64,000 nucleotides of DNA from JBBCJT01 sp037190665 (GCA_037190665.1 JBBCJT010000030.1:1-64000); one strand, 5' to 3'. Counted from the first letter of the stretch, positions 33,019-41,775 are shown. Program-made: numbers and translations. Notes: generated from the sequence alone by a model not told the origin.

Positions 33019-33087
33019 TCGGAACTTTCTTGCCCCGGGACGGCTGGCTAGCCTGCCGGGACGAACCAGAGGGAGAGGAGACCTGCC

Positions 33088-33339
33088 ATGGAAGATAACA
33101 GAGTGGGCTGGATCGCGGCGATCATCATCGGCGGTCTCGCGGGCTGGATCGCCTCCAGGTTCATGAAAAGCGATACCGGCATCTTCGTGAACATCATCCT
33201 CGGCATCGTCGGTGCGGCGGTGGCGAGCTTCCTGTTCGGCCTTGTCGGCGTGTCGTTCGGCGGATGGCTCGGCTATCTCATCGCCGGCCTCCTCGGTGCC
33301 TGCATCCTGATCGCAGGCGCCAGAGCGATCCGAAGCTAG
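33088..33339 (+). CDS. GlsB/YeaQ/YmgE family membrane protein
   Basis: This 83-residue small membrane protein of the transglycosylase-associated (GlsB/YeaQ/YmgE) family has three hydrophobic helices with glycine zippers. The family pattern is visible in IIGGLAGWIASRFMK near the N-terminus and NIILGIVGAAVASFLFG. Such proteins are often induced in stress and stationary phase, but the molecular role is unclear. A strong AGGGAGAGGAG precedes ATG 33088. The gene is followed by a strong hairpin and is convergent with allE. Confidence 0.9.
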   Translation: MEDNRVGWIAAIIIGGLAGWIASRFMKSDTGIFVNIILGIVGAAVASFLFGLVGVSFGGWLGYLIAGLLGACILIAGARAIRS

Positions 33340-33352
33340 CGCCCGTCAGTCA

Positions 33353-33382
33353 TCGGCGGGCGCCGCTGCCGGCGCCCGCCGA
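33353..33382. terminator. Strong bidirectional hairpin
   Basis: A 12-bp perfect stem (TCGGCGGGCGCC and its complement) with a 6-nt loop lies between the convergent GlsB-type gene and allE. It is one of the strongest hairpins in the window. Confidence 0.75.
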
Positions 33383-33392
33383 TCCGTGCGCG

Positions 33393-34190
33393 CTACACCG
33401 CCACCTCGCGGTTCATGTCCTTATAGAGCAGGTACTGCGCCTCATCCGGCCCGGTCGGATAGAATTGCTGCGGGCAGTACGCGCCCATCCAGATGAAGTC
33501 GTCCGCCCAGATCTCGTGCCACTCGTCGCCGAGAAAATAGAGTCCCTGGCCGGTCATCATGTAGAGCCCGTGCTCCATGATGTGCGTCTCTACCGCCGGG
33601 AAGAACGTGCCCGGCGCGAAGCTCATCAGGTTCATCTCGAAATCGAAGCGCATGTCGCCGAAGGGCAGCAGGTGCTGGAAACCGCGGCCTTCCAGCCCGG
33701 TGTGATTGGTGCGCGGCACGTCCGCCTCATGCGACAGGATCACGCCCGGCGCGGGCAGGTCGATCGCCTGATAGCGCTTGCGCAGCCCCAGCACGCGCGC
33801 CGGCGCGCCGCTCTCGTTGCGGATCGCAAACCCGGTCCCCGGCGGGATATAGGCGAAGCCGCCGCGTGGCAGGGCATGGGCGGGCCGGCCCTCGACACGG
33901 ATCACCGCCTCGCCGGCGAGCCCGTAGTAGAAATGGCTCACCCCGGCCTCGGCGATCGGCTTCGGCGCGCCGCCGCCGGGGGCGATGTCGAGCGTGAACT
34001 GCGCGAAGCGCGCGCCGAGCACGGGGGCGGCGAGGAAGCGCACGTCGGTGCTCTCGTAGAAGGGCAGCCGGCTCTTCAGCACGCCTTCGGGCGGGAAGAA
34101 CGCATAGTTCGGCCGTACCACGCCGCGATTGAAGCCGATGGCGCCGGCAAGCAGCTTGCCCGCGGGCGGCGGGGTGACGACAGGTCTCAT
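33393..34190 (-). CDS. allE: (S)-ureidoglycine aminohydrolase
   Basis: AllE releases ammonia from (S)-ureidoglycine in allantoin (purine) breakdown. The 265-residue protein is a bicupin. The C-terminal cupin keeps the metal-binding set E-x-H-x3-H in VETHIMEHGLYMMTG, followed by the Gln in YCPQQFYPTG. The N-terminal GVVRPNYAFFPPEGVL is also characteristic. No other allantoin-pathway genes are visible, so its partners must be encoded elsewhere. It is divergent from a serine hydrolase gene. Confidence 0.92.
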   Translation of the reverse strand: MRPVVTPPPAGKLLAGAIGFNRGVVRPNYAFFPPEGVLKSRLPFYESTDVRFLAAPVLGARFAQFTLDIAPGGGAPKPIAEAGVSHFYYGLAGEAVIRVEGRPAHALPRGGFAYIPPGTGFAIRNESGAPARVLGLRKRYQAIDLPAPGVILSHEADVPRTNHTGLEGRGFQHLLPFGDMRFDFEMNLMSFAPGTFFPAVETHIMEHGLYMMTGQGLYFLGDEWHEIWADDFIWMGAYCPQQFYPTGPDEAQYLLYKDMNREVAV

Positions 34191-34268
34191 GCCTTGGGTT
34201 TCCTCCGGAGAACGATACGCAGCCAAGCACGGATTGCTCCGGCGGAACATCTTGGCTAGGGCGGGATC

Positions 34269-35303
34269 ATGGACCGTTTCGCCGATGCCATCGCCCATGC
34301 CCGCACGCATGAAACCCCGTGGCCGCGCACGCTGCGCGCCCATCTCGAAAGCGGCTTCTTCGAGCCGGCGCCGGACAACGCGGTGATCGGCCCGCTGCCG
34401 GATCGCGGCGGTCCGGCGGGCGTGATCCTGATCGACGGGGCGGAGGTGGCGCACTGGGGCGAACCGGACCGCGCGGACGTGACGTTCAGCGTGGCGAAAT
34501 CCTATCTCTCGCTGCTCGCCGGCATCGCGGTGGCGGACGGGCTGATCGCCGATCTCGACGAGCGCGTGGGCGTCACCGTGCGCGACGGCGGGTTCGAGGG
34601 TGCGCATAACGGCGCGGTCACGTGGCGGCACCTGCTGACCAACACCTCCGAATGGGAGGGCACGCTGTTCGGCAAGTCCGACGTGATCGACCGCAACCGC
34701 GACCTCGCGCGCGAGGGCAAGGCGGTGAAGGGCGCGGCGCGGCCGCTGCACGCGCCGGGCACGTACTGGGAATATAACGACGTGCGGGTGAACCGCCTGT
34801 CGCTCGCGCTGCTGCACCGCTTCCGCCGCCCGCTGGAGGAGGTGTTCCGCGAGCGCATCATGGACCCGATCGGGGCATCGTCCGACTGGCGCTGGGTGCC
34901 CTACGACAACGCCTGGGTGGAGATCGACGGCAAGCGCCTGCCGTCCGTCCCCGGCGGCACGCATTGGGGCGGCGGCGTGCAGATCGGCGCGCGGGATCAG
35001 GGGAAGGTGGGCGAGCTGGTGCGCCTCGGCGGTGCGTGGAACGGGCGGCAGCTCATCCCGGCCGACTGGCTCGCGGCGTCCTTCACGCCATGCCCGCTGA
35101 AGCGCGAGTACGGATTCCTGTGGTGGCTCAACACCGATGGACTGCGCGCGCCGTCCGCGCCGCATGGCAGCGTGTTCGCGGCGGGCGCGGGCGGGAACAT
35201 GACATGGATCGACCGCGGGCGCGGGCTGGTGGCGGTGTCGCGCTGGCTGGATCCGGCCGCCTATGACGGGTTCTGCGCGCGGGTGATGAAGGCGCTGGGG
35301 TAG
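34269..35303 (+). CDS. Serine hydrolase, class C beta-lactamase/PBP-like
   Basis: This 344-residue protein of the beta-lactamase-related serine hydrolase family has the Ser74-x-x-Lys77 motif in FSVAKSYLS and a Tyr-x-Asn-type motif in YWEYNDVRVN near residue 170. HGSVFAAGAGGNMT near the C-terminus stands where the third (H/K)xG motif sits. There is no signal peptide, so it is probably cytoplasmic, more like an esterase or amidase than a resistance beta-lactamase. It starts 78 nt from the divergent allE start. Confidence 0.85.
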   Translation: MDRFADAIAHARTHETPWPRTLRAHLESGFFEPAPDNAVIGPLPDRGGPAGVILIDGAEVAHWGEPDRADVTFSVAKSYLSLLAGIAVADGLIADLDERVGVTVRDGGFEGAHNGAVTWRHLLTNTSEWEGTLFGKSDVIDRNRDLAREGKAVKGAARPLHAPGTYWEYNDVRVNRLSLALLHRFRRPLEEVFRERIMDPIGASSDWRWVPYDNAWVEIDGKRLPSVPGGTHWGGGVQIGARDQGKVGELVRLGGAWNGRQLIPADWLAASFTPCPLKREYGFLWWLNTDGLRAPSAPHGSVFAAGAGGNMTWIDRGRGLVAVSRWLDPAAYDGFCARVMKALG

Positions 35304-35400
35304 GCGCCTTCGGCTTGCCGGCTTCCGTTCCGGTGCGGGTGGAAGTTGATGCGCGGACGCAGTGCTTCCGGCCTCCGGCGTGGACAGGCCGCGCGAAGAG

Positions 35401-35946
35401 TCAGGACGCGAGACGCGCCTGCACGAAGGCCACGCGCTCGGCGACCGGGGCGAGCGGCAGCGGGATCAGCGCGTAGCCCAGCGCGGTATAGGCCGCGACC
35501 ATCGCCGCGTGCGTCGCCTCGGCCTCCGCGAAATCCTGCCGGCGTTCGGTATCGCGGGCGAAGATCGCGGGCCAGGGCGGGGCGATGAACACGTCGCGCC
35601 GGTAGCGGAAGCGTTCGGCGGCGCGGCGCGCATGCGGCGGGACCGGCAGGCCGCAGAGCGCGAGATACCCCGGCACGTCCGGCAGGCCGCGATCGAACAG
35701 CACCGGGCCGGAGAGGCGTGCGGCCTCGTGCCAGGAGCGCAGCTCCCACTGCAGCATCGCCTCGGCGAAGGCGGCGCGGTCCGCCCAGGGCAGGGCGGGG
35801 CCGTCGATCGCCATCTGGTCGCGGATGATCGCCCGGCCGGCTTCCGGCATGCAGGTCAGGCCGGTCGCGGCCAGCGCCTCGATCAGCGTGGTCTTGCCGG
35901 CGCCGGGCCCGCCGGTGACGACGATGAAGCGGTCGCTGTCGGACAT
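35401..35946 (-). CDS. AAA-type P-loop ATPase/kinase-like protein
   Basis: This 181-residue protein has a Walker A motif GGPGAGKT at 12-19 and the EAGRAIIRDQ segment common in a family of small AAA_28-type ATPases annotated as predicted ATPases or kinases. A PVLFDRGLPD strand follows in the Walker B position. The function is unknown; a nucleotide- or vitamin-kinase role is a guess. GAGGAGAA precedes ATG 35946. Upstream of it lies a complex palindromic repeat. Confidence 0.8.
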   Translation of the reverse strand: MSDSDRFIVVTGGPGAGKTTLIEALAATGLTCMPEAGRAIIRDQMAIDGPALPWADRAAFAEAMLQWELRSWHEAARLSGPVLFDRGLPDVPGYLALCGLPVPPHARRAAERFRYRRDVFIAPPWPAIFARDTERRQDFAEAEATHAAMVAAYTALGYALIPLPLAPVAERVAFVQARLAS

Positions 35947-36003
35947 GTGGTTCTCCTCGGCTTGCGCCAGCGCGGCAAAGCCCTCTTCGTCGAAACGGGG
36001 GTT

Positions 36004-36180
36004 CTCCCTCTCCCGCGTGCGGGAGAGGACCGGGGTGAGGGTGCTTCCACCAACACCACGGTGAGGTTTCGTCCCCGCGCAGACGCCCTCACCCTGTCCC
36101 TCTCCCGCCAGCGGGAGAGGGGACGTTGCGTGACCGGCCCGCCCTCTTCCTTTCGTCCGTCTCCCGTCCCGGCCTGTCCG
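36004..36180. repeat. Intergenic palindromic element, copy B
   Basis: This element contains two palindromes with the arm CCTCTCCCGC: one at 36007-36028 with a GT centre, and one at about 36098-36120 with a CA centre. They are separated by GAGGGTGC and CGCCCTCACC stretches that can also pair. The right flank GGGACGTTGCGTGAC and the following CCCGCC-TCTTCCT resemble copy A near 905-935. It occupies most of the 330-nt gap between the ATPase gene and the SRAP gene, and no gene was seen there. Confidence 0.8.
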
Positions 36181-36278
36181 CATAGCTGACGCAGGCGGAA
36201 GAACGCCGGGCGACGGCCGACGCCGCCCGAGAGGGGACTCGACCTCCCGCAACAGGCCACCCCACAGCGCCGCCCCTG

Positions 36279-37001
36279 TCAGGCCGCCGGCGGCAGGTTC
36301 TCGCGCGGGTGCAGCAGGTCCGGCCCGTCGTTGCGGATATCATTGACACCCGTGCCGACCGGCCAGGCATGCAGCGCGTCCTCCGGCGCCGGGCGCAGCA
36401 GCGCGGCCGCCGCGTCCCCGTCGCCGCCGAACCACGTCTCCACATCCGTCTCCGCGAGCACGCACGGCATGCGCGGATGGATCGGCCGCAGCGTCGCGTT
36501 CGCCGCCGTGGTGATCACCGCCACGCTGCGCAGGATCGATCCGTCCGGCGCGCGCCAGCCGTCCCAGACGCCGGCGATCAGCAGCGGCCGCCCGTCCCGC
36601 CGCGCCACCGCCCAGGGGCGGCGGGGCGGCTTCTCGCCCTGCCATTCGTAGAACGCGTCCATCGGCACCATGCAGCGGCGGCGGGCGAAGCAGTCGGCGA
36701 ACATGCCGGACTCGCGGATCGTCTCCGACCGCGCGTTGATCGGCCGCCGCGCGGCGGCGAGGTCCTTCGTCCAGCGCGGCACCAGCCCCCAGGCGAGCAG
36801 GTCGGTCTGGAGCAGCCCGGTCTGCGGGTGGCGGCGCACCACCTCGATCGCCTGCGAAGGCGCGACGTTCCAGCGCGGCGGCGGCTGGGCCGGCGCGCCG
36901 TCCGCCGCTTCCTCCCCGCCCACGGGCGGGACGAACCGGTCGATGTCCCCCAGCGCGGCGAGATCCTCGCGCGTGACGTAACGGGCGAAGCGGCCGCACA
37001 T
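36279..37001 (-). CDS. SOS response-associated peptidase (SRAP/HMCES-YedK type)
   Basis: SRAP proteins shield abasic sites in single-stranded DNA by forming a covalent link through the N-terminal Cys2. The 240-residue protein starts MCGRFARY, as required for Cys2 exposure. It has the conserved NARSETI segment, the FYEWQG active-site Glu region, and IHPRMPCVL near the C-terminus. Full length matches the family. It is monocistronic and divergent from ilvD, with 111 nt between starts. Confidence 0.95.
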   Translation of the reverse strand: MCGRFARYVTREDLAALGDIDRFVPPVGGEEAADGAPAQPPPRWNVAPSQAIEVVRRHPQTGLLQTDLLAWGLVPRWTKDLAAARRPINARSETIRESGMFADCFARRRCMVPMDAFYEWQGEKPPRRPWAVARRDGRPLLIAGVWDGWRAPDGSILRSVAVITTAANATLRPIHPRMPCVLAETDVETWFGGDGDAAAALLRPAPEDALHAWPVGTGVNDIRNDGPDLLHPRENLPPAA

Positions 37002-37112
37002 GGGGGCAGCCTATCGCGAACCCGCCCGGCCGCCACCCCTGCCCGGCGCTCGGGTCTGCCCGTCGCGACGGCGCTTTGACAGCGCCGTCCCGCCCGCGTT
37101 CAAGTCCGCCCC

Positions 37113-38966
37113 ATGCCCAGCTCCGCGCCCACGCCCACCTACCGTTCCCGCACCACCACCCACGGCCGCAACATGGCCGGCGCCCGGGGCCTGTGGCGCG
37201 CCACCGGCATGAAGGACGGCGATTTCGGCAAGCCGATCATCGCCATCGCCAATTCCTTCACCCAGTTCGTGCCCGGCCACGTGCACCTGCACAACCTCGG
37301 TCAGCTCGTCGCGCGCGAGGTCGAGGCGGCCGGCGGTGTCGCGAAGGAGTTCAACACCATCGCGGTCGATGACGGCATCGCGATGGGCCATGATGGCATG
37401 CTGTATTCGTTACCTTCCCGCGAGGTGATCGCGGACGCAGTCGAATACATGGTCAACGCGCATTGCGCCGACGCGCTGGTCTGCATCTCCAACTGCGACA
37501 AGATCACGCCCGGCATGCTGGTGGCCGCGATGCGGCTGAACATCCCCGCCGTCTTCGTCTCGGGCGGGCCGATGGAGGCCGGCAAGGTCGTGCTGTCCAC
37601 CGGCAAGACGCACGCGGTCGACCTGATCGACGCGATGGTCGCCGCCGCCGACGACAAGGTGAGCGATGCCGACGTGCAGGTGATGGAGCGGTCCGCCTGC
37701 CCGACCTGCGGCTCCTGCTCCGGCATGTTCACCGCGAACTCGATGAACTGCCTGACCGAGGCGCTGGGCCTCGCGCTGCCCGGCAACGGCACGGTGCTCG
37801 CCACCCATGCCGACCGGCGCGGGCTGTTCGTGGAGGCCGGGCACCTGATCGTGGACCTCGCGCGGCGGCACTACGAGCAGGGCGACGACAGCGTGCTGCC
37901 GCGCAGCATCGCCAACTTCGCCGCCTTCGAGAACGCGATGACGCTCGACATCGCCATGGGCGGTTCGACCAACACGGTGCTGCACCTGCTCGCCGCCGCG
38001 CATGAGGCGGAGCTGAACTTCACCATGGAGGATATCGACCGGCTGTCGCGCCGCGTGCCGGTGCTGTGCAAGGTCGCCCCCGCCATCGCCGACGTCCATG
38101 TGGAGGACGTCCACCGTGCCGGCGGCATCATGGGCATCCTGGGCGAGCTGGACCGCGCCGGGCTGATCCGCACCGATGTCGGCGCCGTGCATGCCGCGAC
38201 GCTGGCCGAGGCGCTGGCGCGGTGGGACGTGATGCGCAGCGACAGCCCGAAGGTGCGCCAGTTCTTCTGTGCCGCCCCCGGCGGGGTGCCGACCCAGACC
38301 GCCTTCAGCCAGGACCGCCGCTGGGACGATCTGGACACCGACCGCGCCGGCGGCGTGATCCGCGATGCGGAACACCCGTTCTCGAAGGACGGCGGGCTCG
38401 CGGTGCTGAAGGGCAACCTCGCGCCCGACGGCTGCATCGTGAAGACCGCCGGCGTGGATGAAAGCATCCTGCGCTTCTCCGGCCCGGCGCGGGTGTTCGA
38501 GAGCCAGGATTCGTCCGTGAGCGCGATCCTGTCCGGCCAGATCAAGCCGGGCGACGTCGTGGTGGTGCGCTACGAGGGCCCGCGCGGCGGGCCGGGCATG
38601 CAGGAGATGCTGTACCCGACCAGCTACCTGAAATCGAAGGGGCTGGGCAAAGCCTGCGCGCTGGTCACGGACGGGCGCTTCTCCGGCGGGTCCTCCGGCC
38701 TGTCGATCGGCCACGTCTCGCCCGAGGCGGCGAACAAGGGGCTGATCGGACTGGTCCGCGACGGCGACACGATCGAGATCGACATCCCCGCCCGCGTGAT
38801 CCGCCTCGTCGTCGATGACGCGGAGCTGGAGACCCGCCGCGCCGCACAGGAAGCGGCGGGCTGGAAGCCGACGGAGGTCCGCAAGCGCAAGGTGACGACC
38901 GCGCTGCGCGCCTACGCCGCCTTCGCGACCAGCGCAGCCACCGGCGCCGTCCGCGTCGTTCCGTAG
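37113..38966 (+). CDS. ilvD: Dihydroxy-acid dehydratase
   Basis: IlvD converts 2,3-dihydroxy acids to 2-keto acids in the valine, isoleucine and pantothenate pathways. The 617-residue protein has the Fe-S cysteine segments ISNCDKITPGM and CPTCGSCSGMFTANSMNC, the conserved RSIANFAAFEN, and the C-terminal GRFSGGSSGLSIGHVSPEA. The length and all motifs are typical. It stands alone between an SRAP gene and two tiny genes, with a strong terminator after it. Confidence 0.96.
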   Translation: MPSSAPTPTYRSRTTTHGRNMAGARGLWRATGMKDGDFGKPIIAIANSFTQFVPGHVHLHNLGQLVAREVEAAGGVAKEFNTIAVDDGIAMGHDGMLYSLPSREVIADAVEYMVNAHCADALVCISNCDKITPGMLVAAMRLNIPAVFVSGGPMEAGKVVLSTGKTHAVDLIDAMVAAADDKVSDADVQVMERSACPTCGSCSGMFTANSMNCLTEALGLALPGNGTVLATHADRRGLFVEAGHLIVDLARRHYEQGDDSVLPRSIANFAAFENAMTLDIAMGGSTNTVLHLLAAAHEAELNFTMEDIDRLSRRVPVLCKVAPAIADVHVEDVHRAGGIMGILGELDRAGLIRTDVGAVHAATLAEALARWDVMRSDSPKVRQFFCAAPGGVPTQTAFSQDRRWDDLDTDRAGGVIRDAEHPFSKDGGLAVLKGNLAPDGCIVKTAGVDESILRFSGPARVFESQDSSVSAILSGQIKPGDVVVVRYEGPRGGPGMQEMLYPTSYLKSKGLGKACALVTDGRFSGGSSGLSIGHVSPEAANKGLIGLVRDGDTIEIDIPARVIRLVVDDAELETRRAAQEAAGWKPTEVRKRKVTTALRAYAAFATSAATGAVRVVP

Positions 38967-38971
38967 GGCGG

Positions 38972-39011
38972 GACGGAAGCGGCCGGGATGGGCCCGGCCG
39001 CCCCTTCCGTC
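38972..39011. terminator. Strong hairpin after ilvD
   Basis: Nested arms GACGGAAG and CGGCCGGG pair with CCCGGCCG and CTTCCGTC around a 5-nt loop, with a 3-nt bulge. It lies between ilvD and the convergent tiny gene, 6 nt after the ilvD stop. Confidence 0.7.
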
Positions 39012-39012
39012 T

Positions 39013-39216
39013 CTATCGCTGGCCGCCGCCGTGCCCGCCGGTCTTGCCGTGGGCCGGCTGGTCCTTCTCGTGCGACTTGTGCTCCGGCTGCGCATGGCCG
39101 CCGGCGCCGGTGCGGTTCTCGTGTGCCTTATCTTCGGGCTTGTGGCCGGGGGCGTGCTTCTTGTCCTCGGTCATCGGAGTGCCGGGGCGATGGGCGGGAT
39201 TGGACGTATTGGGCAT
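39013..39216 (-). CDS. Tiny His/Lys/Gly-rich hydrophilic protein
   Basis: This 67-residue low-complexity protein is rich in His, Lys, Gly, Glu and Pro (for example HKPEDKAHENRTGAGGHA), with no hydrophobic core, so it is likely disordered. It resembles small stress-type hydrophilic proteins in composition only. GGAGAA precedes ATG 39216. About 55 nt upstream on the same strand is GGAAA-N17-CGTT, close to the EcfG general-stress promoter consensus. The next gene upstream (39392) has the same composition style, the same promoter type and a similar leader, so the two look like a tandem duplication. Function unknown. Confidence 0.65.
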   Translation of the reverse strand: MPNTSNPAHRPGTPMTEDKKHAPGHKPEDKAHENRTGAGGHAQPEHKSHEKDQPAHGKTGGHGGGQR

Positions 39217-39272
39217 GATCTGGCGTTCTCCGCTGCTGTGTCCGGAACACGATGTGCCGGACGCCCGCGGAG

Positions 39273-39298
39273 AACGGCGCCCGGCGCGCGGTATTTCC
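39273..39298 (-). promoter_or_regulatory. EcfG-like stress promoter, first copy
   Basis: On the minus strand GGAAA, a 17-nt spacer, and CGTT match the alphaproteobacterial EcfG consensus (GGAAC and CGTT with a spacer of about 16-18) with one change. It precedes the tiny gene starting at 39216 by about 57 nt. Confidence 0.55.
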
Positions 39299-39391
39299 GC
39301 CATGGACAAAAAGTAAATCGCCGCGCCGCACGCCGTGTTGACTTGCGCGGGCCGGCACGGCCGGGCCCGTGCCCGGCCGCGAGGGGCGCGA

Positions 39392-39577
39392 CTACGTCCG
39401 CCCTTCTTCCTCCACCTCCGGCGGCGTGGGCGCGGTGATGGTCTGTTCGTGGCCCTTCTTGTCGTGGGCGAGGTTGTCCTCCTCGTCCTTCTCCGCGTTC
39501 GGCTTGCCGCGGGGCTGGGGATCGTCGGTGGTGATCGGCCCGTGGCCGCGCTTCGGCTTGTCCCGTGGATCCGGCAT
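39392..39577 (-). CDS. Tiny charged hydrophilic protein
   Basis: This 61-residue low-complexity protein (Lys, Asp, Glu, Pro and Gly rich) includes DPRDKPKRGHGPITTDDPQP. No domain is recognised and it is likely disordered. GGGAGAG precedes ATG 39577. A GGAAA-N17-CGTT element lies 46-71 nt upstream, mirroring the next gene at 39216. The leader of each gene shares a TCTCC-CGCTGC-GTG pattern on the plus strand, so the two units probably arose by duplication and are co-regulated in stress. Function unknown. Confidence 0.62.
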   Translation of the reverse strand: MPDPRDKPKRGHGPITTDDPQPRGKPNAEKDEEDNLAHDKKGHEQTITAPTPPEVEEEGRT

Positions 39578-39622
39578 GTTGCGCTCTCCCGCTGCGGTGG
39601 CGTGCCACCAGGATGTGGTGAC

Positions 39623-39648
39623 AACGGCGCGGCGCCGCCCGTGTTTCC
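39623..39648 (-). promoter_or_regulatory. EcfG-like stress promoter, second copy
   Basis: GGAAA-N17-CGTT on the minus strand has the same spacer length as the copy at 39273 and lies about 46 nt upstream of the tiny gene starting at 39577. The identical spacing at two adjacent genes makes chance less likely. Confidence 0.55.
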
Positions 39649-39728
39649 CGCGGCCCCGAAAATAGATCGCCGGCCGGCCGGGCACCGGATTGCCCGCCGC
39701 CTCCCGCCGCGTCAGGCTCGCCGCAACG

Positions 39729-40952
39729 ATGAACGAATCGGGGGAACGCGCCGGGCCGGCGGCCTTGCTGGCGCTGCCGGACTATCGCCGCCTGTGGGTC
39801 GCGGGCGGGCTCTCCAACGCGATGCGGTTTCTGGAGATGCTGGCGGCCGCGCTGTTCACGCTGGATGCCACCGGCTCCGCCTTCGCCGTCGCGCTCGTCA
39901 CCGCCGCCCGCTCCGCGCCGATGCTGCTGCTCGGTGCGCTGACCGGCGTGGTCGCCGATGCGTGGGACCGCCGGCTGCTGCTGGCCGGCGCGATGGCGCT
40001 GGCCGCCGCCACCGCCGCGCTGCTCGGCCTCACCGCCTGGTCCGGGGCACTCACGCCGCTGCTGGTCGGCCTCGGCGCCTTCCTCGGCGGCATCGTCTCC
40101 GCCGCCGAGATGTCCACGCGGCGGCGGATGCTCGCCGAGACCGCCGGCCCGCAGCGCATCGGCCCGGCCATCGCGCTCGACGGCGTGACCAACGCGGTCA
40201 CGCGCATGATCGGCCCGCTCGCGGGCGGGGCGGCCTATGCGACGATCGGGATCGCCGGCGCCTATGCCGTCTCCGCCGCGCTGTTCGCGCTCGCTTCCCT
40301 GCTGGTCGCCAGCGTGACGCTGCGCCATCCGGTGCGCCGGCTGCTGATCTCCCGCGTGCCGGCGGAACTGCGGGAGGGAATGACCGTCGCGCGGGCCAAC
40401 GGCGCGCTGATGATGGTGATCGCCGTCACGATCGTGATGAACGCCTTCGGCTTCTCCTACAACGCGCTGATCGCGCCGCTCGGGCGCGCGCTGTGGGACC
40501 TGTCGCCCGAACGCATCGGCCTGCTGGCGGCGGCCGAGCCGCTGGGCGCCTTCCTCGGCGCGCTGGCGCTGACGCGCGGGCGGGAGAACCTGCCGAGGAA
40601 GCTGGTCTTCGTCGGCGGGTCGGCGATCGTGTTCGTGGCCCTGGTCGGCTTCGCGCTCGCGCCCGGCTTCTGGCCGGCCTTCGCGCTGCTGGTGCTCGGC
40701 GGCCTCGGCTCGGCGGGGTTCGCCAACATGCAGACGACGCTGGTGCTGACCGAGACGCCGGCGGAAGCGCGTTCGCGCGTGCTGGGGCTGGTGACGGTGT
40801 GCATCGGCACCGGGCCGCTCGGCGCGCTGCTCGCCGGCACGCTCGCCGAGCCGCTCGGCCCTGGCGTGGCGGTGATCGTCATGGCCGTGACCGGCGCCGT
40901 CCTGCTCTCGCTCGCCGCATGGCGGTTGCGGCCGGAGCCGCCGCGCCTGTAG
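39729..40952 (+). CDS. MFS transporter (EntS/MFS_3-like)
   Basis: This 407-residue major facilitator has about 12 helices. The N-terminal LPDYRRLWVAGGLSNAMRFLE and the ADAWDRRLLLAGA loop fit the EntS-like exporter branch. It begins at ATG 39729 and stands apart from its neighbours by 35 nt on the right, where the ABC uptake operon begins on the same strand. An efflux role is likely and the substrate is unknown. Confidence 0.87.
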   Translation: MNESGERAGPAALLALPDYRRLWVAGGLSNAMRFLEMLAAALFTLDATGSAFAVALVTAARSAPMLLLGALTGVVADAWDRRLLLAGAMALAAATAALLGLTAWSGALTPLLVGLGAFLGGIVSAAEMSTRRRMLAETAGPQRIGPAIALDGVTNAVTRMIGPLAGGAAYATIGIAGAYAVSAALFALASLLVASVTLRHPVRRLLISRVPAELREGMTVARANGALMMVIAVTIVMNAFGFSYNALIAPLGRALWDLSPERIGLLAAAEPLGAFLGALALTRGRENLPRKLVFVGGSAIVFVALVGFALAPGFWPAFALLVLGGLGSAGFANMQTTLVLTETPAEARSRVLGLVTVCIGTGPLGALLAGTLAEPLGPGVAVIVMAVTGAVLLSLAAWRLRPEPPRL

Positions 40953-40986
40953 CGTTCCTCCCAACGAAGACGAGGGGGGATGGTCC

Positions 40987-41775
40987 GTGGAGGATCCGCT
41001 TCTGGCGGCCGATGCCGTCAGCCTGCGGTTCGGAGGCGTGCGCGCGCTGAGCGATGTCAGCTTCGCGGTGCGGCGCGGTGAGCTGTTCTCGATCATCGGC
41101 CCGAACGGCGCGGGCAAGACCTCGATGCTCAACTGCATCTCGGGCCGCTATCGCCCGACCGAGGGGCGCATCCGCTTCGGCGGCAAGGACATCACCGGCA
41201 TTCCGGTGAACCGCCGCGCCGCGCTCGGCATCGGCCGGACGTTCCAGAACCTCGCCCTGTTCGGCCACATGAGCGTGCTCGACAACATCATGGTCGGCCG
41301 CCACCACCTGCTGAAGCGCGGCTTCCTGTCCGGCATGATCTACTGGGGCACCGGCGCGCAGGCGGAGGAGCTGCGCCACCGCCGCGAGATCGAGGACATC
41401 ATCGACTTCCTGGAGATCGAGCACGTCCGCAAGGCGCCGGCGGGCACGCTCTCCTACGGCTTGCGCAAGCGGGTGGAACTCGCGCGCGCCATCGCGCTGA
41501 AGCCGCAGCTCATCCTGCTGGACGAGCCGATGGCGGGCATGAACCTCGAGGAGAAGGAGGACATGGCCCGCTACATCGTCGACCTCAACGTCGAATGGGG
41601 GATGACGGTGGTGATGATCGAGCACGACATGGGCGTGGTGATGGACATCAGCCACCGCGTCATGGTGCTCGATTTCGGCCGCAAGATCGCCGAAGGCCCG
41701 CCCGAGGCGGTGCTTGAGGACCCGCATGTCCGCAGCGCCTATCTGGGCGAGGTGGAGCCGGAGGCCGCCGCATGA
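40987..41775 (+). CDS. livG: Branched-chain-type ABC transporter ATPase LivG
   Basis: This 262-residue cytoplasmic ATPase of a HAAT-type importer has a Walker A motif GPNGAGKT at 38-45, GRTFQNLALFGHMSVLDN (the Q-loop and LivG signature), a signature motif region TLSYGLRKRVELARA, and Walker B ILLDEPMAGMN. The ABC signature reads LSYGLRK rather than LSGGxxR, a variation common in this branch. It starts at GTG 40987 and overlaps the ligase gene by ATGA. It opens the operon running to 50659. Confidence 0.93.
   Translation: MEDPLLAADAVSLRFGGVRALSDVSFAVRRGELFSIIGPNGAGKTSMLNCISGRYRPTEGRIRFGGKDITGIPVNRRAALGIGRTFQNLALFGHMSVLDNIMVGRHHLLKRGFLSGMIYWGTGAQAEELRHRREIEDIIDFLEIEHVRKAPAGTLSYGLRKRVELARAIALKPQLILLDEPMAGMNLEEKEDMARYIVDLNVEWGMTVVMIEHDMGVVMDISHRVMVLDFGRKIAEGPPEAVLEDPHVRSAYLGEVEPEAAA

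Noticed and set aside
33021..33060. EcfG-type promoter before the GlsB-type stress gene (GGAAC at 33021)
   Set aside because: A -35-like GGAAC is present, but no CGTT lies 15-19 nt downstream, so the match is incomplete.
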